Source: an uncultured Novosphingobium sp. (GTDB taxonomy: Bacteria > Pseudomonadota > Alphaproteobacteria > Sphingomonadales > Sphingomonadaceae). From it: a stretch of DNA of 15,126 nucleotides. Below the pieces are notes generated by a model. That model had not been told where the DNA came from. It ran no database searches and saw only the letters and a program-made list of their open reading frames with translations. Position 1 is the stretch's first letter. Each line of letters starts with the position of its first letter. Made by a program: the position numbers and the translations under genes. Below are positions 6,534 through 13,271 of the stretch, in pieces. The stretch lies in assembly GCA_937860195.1 (NCBI GenBank), contig CALMBN010000322.1, positions 1-15,126 of the forward strand, given 5' to 3'.

Positions 6534-6598
6534 ATGCTGCACTGCACAAAATAGTTATTGCGCTTGCGAAGTCAAGGGATTTTTGTGCAGTGCAGCAT
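6534..6598. promoter_or_regulatory. 18-bp inverted repeat pair around the phasin promoter (putative PhaR-type operator)
   Basis: ATGCTGCACTGCACAAAA at 6534-6551 and its exact complement at 6581-6598, separated by 29 bases. Each arm holds TGCACTGCA, a short near-palindrome. PHA-responsive regulators of the PhaR family in alphaproteobacteria bind TGC/GCA-rich sites upstream of phasin genes and are released when granules form; the sequence and the position fit that role. The arms lie where a repressor bound to both would cover the -10 box and embrace the -35 box. A transcription terminator for phaC is a weaker reading, since no U-tract follows on the minus strand. Confidence 0.65.
6548..6575 (-). 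promoter_or_regulatory. Putative phasin promoter
   Basis: Minus-strand TTGACT (6570-6575), 16 bases, TATTTT (6548-6553). The -35 box is inside the spacer between the two 18-bp arms and the -10 box overlaps the A-run of the arm nearer the gene. It predicts a leader of roughly 58 bases that contains the GAAGGA site of the main start. Confidence 0.6.
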
Positions 6599-6601
6599 AA
6601 A

Positions 6602-6623
6602 TGTCATAAATGCTATTATGACA
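6602..6623. repeat. 8-bp inverted repeat just after the phaC stop
   Basis: TGTCATAA (6602-6609) and TTATGACA (6616-6623) with a six-base loop, five bases beyond the phaC stop codon. AT-rich, so weak as a terminator stem; it could be an operator or part of the phasin upstream region. Function unknown. Confidence 0.5.
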
Positions 6624-6628
6624 GTATC

Positions 6629-8491
6629 TTACCGCGTCATGACATAGCGTCCAGGCGCATCCTCAATCACCACATCCCCCTTGCCACCGGGGATCCGCTT
6701 GCCTTTTGCAGCCACTTCGGCCCCGTCCTGGGCGCGCAGCCATTCGATCCAGTGCGGCCACCAGCTGCCCGGGGTCTCGCTCGCTCCGGCCACAAACTGC
6801 TCGAAGCTGTCGACTGCATCCGGATTGGTCCAGAATTGATACTTCTTTGCGGCGGGCGGGTTGACCACGCCGGCGATGTGGCCCGATCCGGCGAGCACGA
6901 AAGTCTTGGGTCCGCGCAGATGATGCGTCATCCGCCAGGCGCTGGCGGCGGGCGCAATGTGATCTTCGCGGCCCGCCTGGATATAAGCGGGGGTTTTGAT
7001 CCGGGTCAGATCGATCGGAGTCCCATCAGCGCTCATCGCGTCGGGCACCACCAGTTTGTTGTCGCGGTAGAGGTCTTTCAAATAGGACTGGTGCCACTTG
7101 GCAGGCAGGTTGGTGACATCGCCGTTCCAATGGAGCAGGTCAAAGGCCGGATAGTCCCCGCCCAGCAGGTAATTGTTGACGACATAGTTCCAGATCAGGT
7201 CGTTGCCGCGCAGCATGTTGAAAGTGGCTGACATGACCCGGCCATCGAGATAACCGGTTTCGCTCGAGAGCTTGCTTAGCGCCGCCATCTGCTGATCGTC
7301 GATGAATACCTTGAGCTCGCCCGCCAGTTCGAAATCGACCTGAGCGGTGAAGAAGGTCGCGCTCTTGACCTTGTCGGCCTCGCCCCGCCGGGCCAGAATC
7401 GCGAGAGTTGCGGCCAGTGTGGTTCCGGCGACGCAATAGCCGATTGTGTGGACCGCCTTGACCCCCAGTCGTTCACGCACCGTGTTGATCGCATCAAGCT
7501 GGGCCCGGATGTAATCGTCCCAGAGCACGTCCTTCATGCTTTCGTCGGCCGATTTCCATGAGACAACGAACACTGTCACGCCCTGCTCGGCCGCCCAGCG
7601 GATGAAGCTTTTCTGCGGGCTCAGGTCGAGGATGTAGAACCGGTTGATCCACGGCGGAAAGATCACCAGCGGCACTTCGAGCACGTTTTCGGTGGTAGGG
7701 CTGTATTGCAGCAACTGGTAGAGCGGGGTTTCGTGGACGACCTTGCCGGGTGTTATCGCAATGTTTTTCCCAAGCGTGAACGCTTCGGGATCGACATGAG
7801 TCAACTGGCCGCGTTTGAGATCGCCCAGCAGATGCTCAAACCCTTTGACCAGGCTCTCACCGCCGGTCGCCAATGCCTTTTCCATCACCAGCGGGTTGAG
7901 CATCGGCATATTGGCCGGGCTGAGCGCTTCGACCAGCGTCCGCGCGGCGAACCGCAACTGCTCGCGCTTGGCCGGATCGCCAGCCTCGACTGCGTCGGCC
8001 ATCGCCAGCACCTGTTCGGCCAGCATCAGATAGGTCTGGTGGATCAGCGCATAGAACGGCTGACTGCGCCATTTGGGATCGGCAAAGCGGCGGTCCTTGC
8101 GGGGTAGTTCGGGCCCACTTTCGCGGTTGTCCCCGGCTTTGGGGCCGATCCCGTATTGGCCGAGCACGCCTTCCCACAAGGCCACGCTGTCATCCCACAT
8201 CCGCTTCTGGGTCTCAGGATTAGTCAGCGGCAGGGCCTTGAACCAGCCCTGCATAATCCCGCCAAAGCTGGCGGGATCGGCGATCAGCGACGGCAGTTTC
8301 GCCATCGCACCCTGGGCTTGATCCTTTTGAAATTCAAACCACATCGCCTGAAGTTGTTGCGAAACCTTGGCCCACTGCGCCAGATCGGGCGTGGGCACCG
8401 CACCAGCATTGGGCACCAGCTGGCTGAACAACTGCTGCGGCGCTGTGAACAGCTGGGTGAAGAACGCGGCGGGATCGCTGGGCTGGGTCAT
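6629..8491 (-). CDS. phaC: Class I polyhydroxyalkanoate synthase
   Basis: A 620-residue synthase that polymerises (R)-3-hydroxyacyl-CoA into polyester at the surface of the storage granule. The catalytic triad is visible: C353 in GYCVAG, D510 in AGREDHI and H538 in GSGHIAG. The N-terminal ~100 residues carry the variable domain (AAFFTQLFTAPQQLF), followed by the conserved PhaC_N/alpha-beta hydrolase region with FPPWINRFYILDL (278-290) and VSWKSAD (310-316). Length fits class I enzymes. In the lipase-like box GxCxG the last glycine position is alanine (GYCVAG). ATG 8489-8491 was chosen for its AAGG site six bases upstream; the frame stays open to 8632, but that stretch overlaps the DUF2147-like gene and has no PhaC character. 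It follows that gene by 13 bases, so the two are probably co-transcribed; the phasin gene follows. Confidence 0.95.
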   Translation of the reverse strand: MTQPSDPAAFFTQLFTAPQQLFSQLVPNAGAVPTPDLAQWAKVSQQLQAMWFEFQKDQAQGAMAKLPSLIADPASFGGIMQGWFKALPLTNPETQKRMWDDSVALWEGVLGQYGIGPKAGDNRESGPELPRKDRRFADPKWRSQPFYALIHQTYLMLAEQVLAMADAVEAGDPAKREQLRFAARTLVEALSPANMPMLNPLVMEKALATGGESLVKGFEHLLGDLKRGQLTHVDPEAFTLGKNIAITPGKVVHETPLYQLLQYSPTTENVLEVPLVIFPPWINRFYILDLSPQKSFIRWAAEQGVTVFVVSWKSADESMKDVLWDDYIRAQLDAINTVRERLGVKAVHTIGYCVAGTTLAATLAILARRGEADKVKSATFFTAQVDFELAGELKVFIDDQQMAALSKLSSETGYLDGRVMSATFNMLRGNDLIWNYVVNNYLLGGDYPAFDLLHWNGDVTNLPAKWHQSYLKDLYRDNKLVVPDAMSADGTPIDLTRIKTPAYIQAGREDHIAPAASAWRMTHHLRGPKTFVLAGSGHIAGVVNPPAAKKYQFWTNPDAVDSFEQFVAGASETPGSWWPHWIEWLRAQDGAEVAAKGKRIPGGKGDVVIEDAPGRYVMTR

Positions 8492-8504
8492 CGCCCGCCT
8501 TGTA

Positions 8505-8975
8505 TCAGCGTGCGGTGCAGCGCGCGACTCCAGAATGGCGATAGGCCGCGTCGAACTTGGGCATATTTTCAGAGCGCTCGCCAAAGTCATAACCGTCGCC
8601 GAGATAGACCTGCATGCCCTTGTGGGCATCATCAGAGTCGAACAGCCAGATCAGCACGTTCTTGCGCGCTCCGCCCCATTTGCCGTGGCCGCGCAATTCG
8701 GTTTCGCCGTTCGCGCGCTTCATCAGGAAGCGGAACAGGGTTGGGCCGCAGCGCCCATTGTCGGCCACGCTGACTCCGCAAAAATCCTTGCCGCATGGGG
8801 CAATGTCGATCGTCTTGTATTCGCGCCCGCGGCTGGAAAAAACCGGCTTTTCGCCCGCCACCTTCCAGCGCCCGAAGAACGGGCTGCCGGGCGCTGCGGC
8901 CTGGCTGGGCAATGCCAGGCCAAGGCCAGCCAGACCAATCGACAATACACTCAGACGGTGAAATAAGGCAGTCAT
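8505..8975 (-). CDS. Secreted DUF2147-like protein
   Basis: A 156-residue exported protein. Residues 1-28 form a signal peptide: HR near the start, a hydrophobic core (SVLSIGLAGLGLALP) and an SQAAA cleavage region. The mature part begins FFGRWKV and has KTIDIAPCGKDFCGVSV (54-70), which resembles the beta-barrel opening of DUF2147 proteins, where a Cys pair (here C61 and C66) is typical; C76 and C153 may form a second pair. Function of the family is not established. ATG 8973-8975 has GGAG about nine bases upstream, and its start overlaps the start codon of the divergent DUF2306 gene. The ORF is open to 9452, but that upstream part is the shadow of the DUF2306 gene. Spacing of 13 bases to phaC suggests an operon. 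Confidence 0.75.
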   Translation of the reverse strand: MTALFHRLSVLSIGLAGLGLALPSQAAAPGSPFFGRWKVAGEKPVFSSRGREYKTIDIAPCGKDFCGVSVADNGRCGPTLFRFLMKRANGETELRGHGKWGGARKNVLIWLFDSDDAHKGMQVYLGDGYDFGERSENMPKFDAAYRHSGVARCTAR

Positions 8976-9621
8976 GGCAACACGCTCCATCAATCGGGCC
9001 GGGACAATCCGGCGGCTTCTTGGCGGCGCGCTGCTGGCGGGCATCGCGCTGTTCGTGATCCTGACCGCGTGGAAAGCGCTGATCGCCCCGTGGCAGGTCG
9101 AGGATTTTCCCGAAGCGCTATACGTCAAAGTCGAGCTGCTGCCTTGGATATTTCCGGCACACATGATCGCGGGTGGATTGGCGCTGCTGCTGGTGCCATT
9201 GATGATTGTGCTGAGCCGGTCTTCGCGCCGACACCGCATGCTGGCCAGGCTGACTGTGCCGGTGGTGCTGGTTGCTGGGCTAACCGCCTTTCCGGTCGCA
9301 CTTGTCGCGCCGGTCACGCGAATCTCGGCCTGGGGTTTCGCTGCGCAAGGGGCAATGTGGCTGGCTCTGCTGGGGCTGGGTATCTGGCATGCCAGGGCCA
9401 AACGTCTGGCGCAGCATCGCGGCTGTATGCTGCTGCTGGCAGCCACCACCACTGGCGCGGTGTTCTTCCGGATTTACCTCGCGCTGTTTGTGCTATGGGG
9501 CCATCCGCGCGACTATGAGGCGTTTTACGCGCTCGACGCGTGGATGGCCTGGTTGCTGCCGCTGATTGCAACGGCATTTTTTCTCAAACGCACTGGCGCA
9601 TCGGTGCCTGATCTAAGATAA
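8974..9621 (+). CDS. DUF2306 membrane protein
   Basis: A 215-residue integral membrane protein with about six helices (roughly 14-33, 58-80, 93-114, 119-139, 150-175, 187-204). The motif PAHMIAGGLALLLVPL (61-76), the HRMLARL loop (87-93) and QHRGCMLL (147-154) with later FFRIYLALF fit DUF2306; the conserved H63 and H148 could bind metal or haem, but no function is established for the family. The frame has a TGA at 8959, making ATG 8974 the first possible ATG, with AAGG five bases upstream. It is divergent to the DUF2147-like gene, the two ATGs overlapping by two bases in a CATG. The stop is 40 bases before alaC, so read-through into alaC is possible. Confidence 0.8.
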   Translation: MATRSINRAGTIRRLLGGALLAGIALFVILTAWKALIAPWQVEDFPEALYVKVELLPWIFPAHMIAGGLALLLVPLMIVLSRSSRRHRMLARLTVPVVLVAGLTAFPVALVAPVTRISAWGFAAQGAMWLALLGLGIWHARAKRLAQHRGCMLLLAATTTGAVFFRIYLALFVLWGHPRDYEAFYALDAWMAWLLPLIATAFFLKRTGASVPDLR

Positions 9622-9661
9622 GGCCTGCGCGCGCCGCCCTGGCCCGCTCTGGAAAGGTCAA

Positions 9662-10861
9662 ATGTCCGAAGAATTCTACCGCATCAAGCGACTGCCGCCC
9701 TATGTCATCGCCGAAGTCAACGGCATGCGGGCCGAAGCGCGCGCCGCGGGCAGGGACATTATCGATCTCGGCATGGGCAACCCCGATCTGCCGCCGCCGC
9801 AGCACGTCATCGATAAATTGTGTGAAGTGGCGATGAAGCCTGATGCACATGGCTATTCGGCCAGCTCGGGCATCCCCGGCGTGCGCAAGGCTCAGGCAAA
9901 TTACTATGCCCGCCGGTTTGGGGTTGAGGTTGATCCGGAAACCGAAGTGGTGATGACCATGGGCAGCAAGGAGGGCCTCGCCAGTCTTGCCACCGCGATG
10001 ACCGCGCCGGGCGATGTGGTGCTCGCTCCCAATCCCAGCTATCCGATCCATACCTTTGGCTTCATCATCGCCGGGGCGACGATCCGTTCGGTTCCGACCA
10101 CGCCTGACGAAGCCTATTTTGCCGCGCTTGAACGAGCCATGGCTTTCACCGTGCCAAGGCCTTCGATCCTGATCGTCAACTATCCCAGCAACCCGACTGC
10201 CGAGACGGTCGATCTGGCATTTTACGAGCGGCTGGTCGCCTGGGCGAAGGAGAACAAGGTCTGGATCATCTCGGACCTCGCCTATTCCGAGCTCTACTAC
10301 GATGGCAATCCGACGGTTTCGATCCTGCAGGTACCGGGCGCGAAGGACGTTGCGGTGGAATTCACCTCGATGTCCAAGACCTTTTCGATGGCCGGGTGGC
10401 GGGTTGGGTTCGCGGTCGGCAACCAACGGCTGATCGCCGCACTCAAACGGGTCAAAAGCTACCTCGACTACGGTGCCTTCACCCCGATCCAGGCGGCCGC
10501 CTGTGCAGCGCTCAACGGTCCGCAGGATATCGTCGAGGCGAACCGCGTGCTCTACCAAAAGCGCCGCGACGTGCTGGTTGAAAGCTTTGGCCGGGCCGGA
10601 TGGGATATTCCCTCGCCCAAGGCCTCGATGTTCGCCTGGGCTCCATTGCCGCCCGCGCTGAAAGAGATGGGCAGCCTTGAGTTTTCCAAGCAGCTCCTGA
10701 CCCATGCCGAAGTCGCGGTGGCCCCTGGGGTTGGCTACGGCGAGGAAGGCGAAGGCTACGTCCGGATCGCAATGGTCGAAAACGAGCAGCGCCTGCGCCA
10801 GGCAGCGCGCAATATCCGTCGGTATTTGCAAAGCATGGGGGTCAACACCTCCGCCGCCTGA
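9662..10861 (+). CDS. alaC: AlaC-type alanine aminotransferase
   Basis: A 399-residue fold-type I, PLP-dependent aminotransferase of the class I/II group, expected to convert pyruvate and glutamate to alanine and 2-oxoglutarate in the cytoplasm. It lines up from memory with E. coli AlaC through most of its length: RLPPYV (10-15), DLGMGNPD (35-42), HGYSASSGIPGVR (63-75), PNPSYPIH (123-130), YPSNPTA (174-180), ISDLAY (203-208), SMSKTFSMAGWR (236-247), KSYLDYG(A/T)FTP (265-274), PKASMFAWA (319-327). Key residues: K239 binds PLP, N177, D205, Y208 and R247 surround it, R368 should bind the substrate carboxylate. GGAAAGG lies a few bases before ATG 9662. Related diaminopimelate or aspartate aminotransferases are the alternatives but fit less well. 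Confidence 0.9.
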   Translation: MSEEFYRIKRLPPYVIAEVNGMRAEARAAGRDIIDLGMGNPDLPPPQHVIDKLCEVAMKPDAHGYSASSGIPGVRKAQANYYARRFGVEVDPETEVVMTMGSKEGLASLATAMTAPGDVVLAPNPSYPIHTFGFIIAGATIRSVPTTPDEAYFAALERAMAFTVPRPSILIVNYPSNPTAETVDLAFYERLVAWAKENKVWIISDLAYSELYYDGNPTVSILQVPGAKDVAVEFTSMSKTFSMAGWRVGFAVGNQRLIAALKRVKSYLDYGAFTPIQAAACAALNGPQDIVEANRVLYQKRRDVLVESFGRAGWDIPSPKASMFAWAPLPPALKEMGSLEFSKQLLTHAEVAVAPGVGYGEEGEGYVRIAMVENEQRLRQAARNIRRYLQSMGVNTSAA

Positions 10862-10925
10862 ATTGGCTTTGGTCGAGCCCTGGCGGCAACCACGGGTTTC
10901 CCCGCTTGCGCCGCGCGCTGAATCT

Positions 10926-11696
10926 GTGCAGCCATGGCGCGGGTTCGTCACTCGGGTTTGCGAGGGCAAATTGCGGCAGTTTCACTGGTTTTCGGCGGGT
11001 CCAGTGCCCGCCGCCTATGACCTGCGCCGATTGGGTTGGCAGTTGCTGGGGGCAGAACGTGCTTCCGGCAGCGTGGATGCACATGCCTTGCTTGGCCGGC
11101 CGCGTGAACTGCCCCTGGCGCAGTGGTTGCGGCTGGCCGGCGCGCCCACGCCAGAGCGCAAGTGGATGATGATGCTGGAAGTTTCGGACTCGGGAGAGCG
11201 GGCGCGGATGCTCCGGCTCGGGTTTGGTGATGCGCTCGATTTTGGGGCATCGCTGGAGGAGCTTGAATACCGGGTTTTGCGACTGACTCATTTTGCCCAG
11301 TCGCTGCCGCGCTTTCGCCGCCATGGGGCCTTGCAGATTGACTTGCTGGCACGGGATGGATTCGTCGCAGGGCGCGCGCTTGGCCTGCATCCGCGTGAAT
11401 TTGCACTGCTGTGGCGGCTGGCCGATACGCCGGGCGAGTCTGTCTCTCCGCGCGAGTTGCTCACCGATGTCTGGCGGCTGGCGTTTCGGCCCGAAACCAA
11501 CAGCCTTGCGGTTCATGTGAGCCGCCTGCGGGCCAAGCTGCGACTGGCCGGGATCGACGGAATGGTCGAAACTGTACCCGATGGAGCATACCGGCTGCTG
11601 CCGCTCAGCCAGTCCGTCGATCCGGTCCGCACCCGTAATTTGGCGCTGGACGGATACCTGCGTTTGGGCAAGGAAGCCGATCTGACCGCGCATTGA
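10926..11696 (+). CDS. Winged-helix regulator with degenerate receiver domain
   Basis: The C-terminal half is an OmpR/PhoB-type winged helix: GALQIDLLARDGFV (134-147), LGLHPREFALLWRLAD (152-167), ELLTDVWRL (177-185), recognition helix TNSLAVHVSRLRAKL (191-205) and wing DGAYRL (219-224). The N-terminal half looks like a decayed receiver: KWMMMLEVSDSGERARMLRLGFGDAL (79-104) with helix SLEELEYRVLRL (109-120) at the end, but no phosphorylatable Asp or acidic pocket is seen, so phosphorelay control is unlikely. The start is uncertain: the frame is open into alaC. I use GTG 10926 (256 residues), which starts near the first receiver-like residues; TTG 10863 or 10869 would join it directly to alaC. 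No good ribosome binding site supports any of these. Targets unknown. Confidence 0.72.
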   Translation: MQPWRGFVTRVCEGKLRQFHWFSAGPVPAAYDLRRLGWQLLGAERASGSVDAHALLGRPRELPLAQWLRLAGAPTPERKWMMMLEVSDSGERARMLRLGFGDALDFGASLEELEYRVLRLTHFAQSLPRFRRHGALQIDLLARDGFVAGRALGLHPREFALLWRLADTPGESVSPRELLTDVWRLAFRPETNSLAVHVSRLRAKLRLAGIDGMVETVPDGAYRLLPLSQSVDPVRTRNLALDGYLRLGKEADLTAH

Positions 11697-11709
11697 CGAT
11701 CGGGGAGAG

Positions 11710-12525
11710 ATGATGAGTCTGGACGTGAAGCCTGCGGGACGAGTGGATATCTCCGTCGACGGCGATGGCGTTGCCCATGTCCGCCTGATCCGGGCCGACA
11801 AGATGAATGCGCTTGATCCGGATATGTTTGCGGCCTTGCTCGATGCCGGACACGTGCTGCACGATCTCAAAGGATTGCGCGCGGTGGTGCTTTCGGGCGA
11901 AGGCCGCAGCTTCTGCGCCGGGCTCGATTTGACCAGCATGGCTAACACCAATCGCCACGATCGCACGCCCTTGACCGACCGGACCCATGGCAGCGCCAAC
12001 CAGGCCCAGCAGGTTGCGATCCAATGGCGCAAACTGCCGGTCCCGGTGATCGCGGCGGTCCACGGGGTCTGCTTTGGTGGCGGCCTGCAAATCGCCAGCG
12101 GGGCTGATATTCGGGTGGTTGATCCGGCTGCGCGGTTGGCTGTGATGGAACTGAAATGGGGTCTGGTGCCAGACATGGGCGGCTATGCGCTATGGAAAGG
12201 GCTGGTTCGAGACGATGTTCTGCGCGAACTGACCTATACCAACCGTGAGTTCAGCGGGACCGAGGCCGGGGCCCTTGGCTTTGCGACCTATGTCGATCCC
12301 AGCCCGGTTGCCCGCGCGCTGGCAATCGCTGCGAACATCGCCGATCATAACCCCCATGCCCAGCGGGCGGCCAAGCGGCTGTTCAATCGCTACCTTGAAA
12401 TCGGAGCCGACGAAATCCTGATGGCCGAAAGCGTTGAGCAGCAGGCCTTGATGGGCACCAGGAACCAGATCGAAGCCGTGATGAGCCAGATGCAGAAGCG
12501 CAAAGGGGAGTTTGTTGATCCATGA
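11710..12525 (+). CDS. Crotonase-fold enoyl-CoA hydratase/isomerase
   Basis: A 271-residue crotonase-superfamily enzyme acting on acyl-CoA in the cytoplasm. Seen: the CoA-binding/oxyanion segment RSFCAGLDL (66-74), PVIAAVHGVCFGGGLQIAS (112-130) for the second oxyanion NH, and MELKWGLVPDMGG (146-158). In true hydratases two Glu are catalytic; here the first is Q127 and the second E147, followed by D155, a spacing that recalls dienoyl-CoA isomerases (which use Asp/Glu/Asp). So isomerase or another reaction is more likely than simple hydration. GGGGAG precedes a double ATG (11710 and 11713); the second has the better spacing. The gene follows the regulator by 13 bases and overlaps the nitroreductase by an ATGA, indicating an operon, perhaps for catabolism of an unusual acyl or aromatic acid. 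Confidence 0.85.
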   Translation: MMSLDVKPAGRVDISVDGDGVAHVRLIRADKMNALDPDMFAALLDAGHVLHDLKGLRAVVLSGEGRSFCAGLDLTSMANTNRHDRTPLTDRTHGSANQAQQVAIQWRKLPVPVIAAVHGVCFGGGLQIASGADIRVVDPAARLAVMELKWGLVPDMGGYALWKGLVRDDVLRELTYTNREFSGTEAGALGFATYVDPSPVARALAIAANIADHNPHAQRAAKRLFNRYLEIGADEILMAESVEQQALMGTRNQIEAVMSQMQKRKGEFVDP

Positions 12526-13223
12526 GCCGGGGTGAGAATATCGATCCAAGCGCCTATGATGCCGTCGTCGTCGGACGGCGCTCAATCCGCGGCTACAAGC
12601 CCGATCCGGTCCCGCGCGAACTGATCGAGGAAGTGCTGGCCGTCGCGATGCGCGCACCGAGTTCGATGAACACCCAGCCGTGGTATTTTCATGTGCTGAC
12701 CGGTGCGCCGCTTGATCTGATCCGGGCCGGCAACACCGAACGCAATCTGGCCGGCATTCCGCACAGCCGTGAGTTTCGCACCGGGCATGCTTTTGAAGGG
12801 GTGCACCGCGAACGGCAGATCGGGGTCGCCAAGCAGTTGTTCACGGCGATGGAGATTGCCCGCGATGACAAGGATGCCCGGCTCGACTGGGTGCTGCGAG
12901 GGTTCCGGCAGTTCGATGCGCCGGTCTGCGTGATCATCGCCTATGATCGGGAACTCGCCGATAGTGACGATACCGCCTTTGATTGCGGCGCAGTAACAAC
13001 CGCGCTGGTCAATGCCGCCTGGTCACGCGGGCTGGGCTGCGTGATCAACAGCCAGGGGATCATGCAGAGCCCGGTCGTGCGCGAGCACGCGGGAATACCT
13101 GACGATCAGGTGATCATGAAAGCTGTTGCACTGGGCTGGCCAGATGAAAGCTTTCCTGCCAACGCGGTGGTCTCTGAACGCAAGAGTGTCGTTGAAGCCG
13201 CGCGGTTTGTCGGGTTTGACTAG
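12522..13223 (+). CDS. Nitroreductase family flavoprotein
   Basis: A 233-residue member of the FMN-dependent nitroreductase family, NAD(P)H-linked reductases of nitro compounds, quinones or related acceptors. FMN-contact motifs are visible: GRRSIRGYK (18-26), RAPSSMNTQPW (44-54), then GLGCVINSQGI (170-180) and MKAVALGWPDES (199-210). The segment 80-130 is the usual variable insert that shapes the active site. The ATG at 12522 overlaps the crotonase stop (ATGA), so the two are translationally coupled; GGGGAG lies eleven bases upstream. The natural substrate cannot be told from sequence; coupling to the crotonase suggests a reductive step on a CoA ester or its precursor. It ends before a hairpin at 13231. 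Confidence 0.9.
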   Translation: MSRGENIDPSAYDAVVVGRRSIRGYKPDPVPRELIEEVLAVAMRAPSSMNTQPWYFHVLTGAPLDLIRAGNTERNLAGIPHSREFRTGHAFEGVHRERQIGVAKQLFTAMEIARDDKDARLDWVLRGFRQFDAPVCVIIAYDRELADSDDTAFDCGAVTTALVNAAWSRGLGCVINSQGIMQSPVVREHAGIPDDQVIMKAVALGWPDESFPANAVVSERKSVVEAARFVGFD

Positions 13224-13230
13224 GGATATA

Positions 13231-13253
13231 GCCCCTCCCCGAAGGGGAAGGGC
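13231..13253. terminator. Hairpin between nitroreductase and secreted protein gene
   Basis: GCCCCTCCCC (13231-13240) pairs with GGGGAAGGGC (13244-13253) with one mismatch and a GAA loop. On the plus strand it is followed by only TTT, so it is a short-tailed terminator of the crotonase/nitroreductase operon; it may also serve the convergent gene. Confidence 0.6.
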
Positions 13254-13271
13254 TTTGACATCGACCAAGCG

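Noticed and set aside
6534..6598. The 18-bp inverted arms as ends of a small mobile element
   Set aside because: The 29-base spacer is too short to hold anything mobile, no target duplication is seen, and the promoter lies between the arms.
8492..8632. N-terminal extension of PhaC
   Set aside because: It lies in the DUF2147-like gene and has no synthase character; ATG 8491 has a proper ribosome binding site.
8976..9452. N-terminal extension of the DUF2147-like ORF
   Set aside because: It would bury the signal peptide inside the protein and is the shadow of the DUF2306 gene.
9584..10969. Long minus-strand ORF (461 codons) opposite alaC
   Set aside because: It is the antisense shadow of a well-conserved aminotransferase in GC-rich DNA; its peptide is rich in His, Arg and Gly and has no recognisable domain.
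10842..12176. Long minus-strand ORF (444 codons) opposite the regulator and crotonase
   Set aside because: It spans the ends of three plus-strand genes with clear family motifs and has low-complexity, Arg/Ser-rich sequence.
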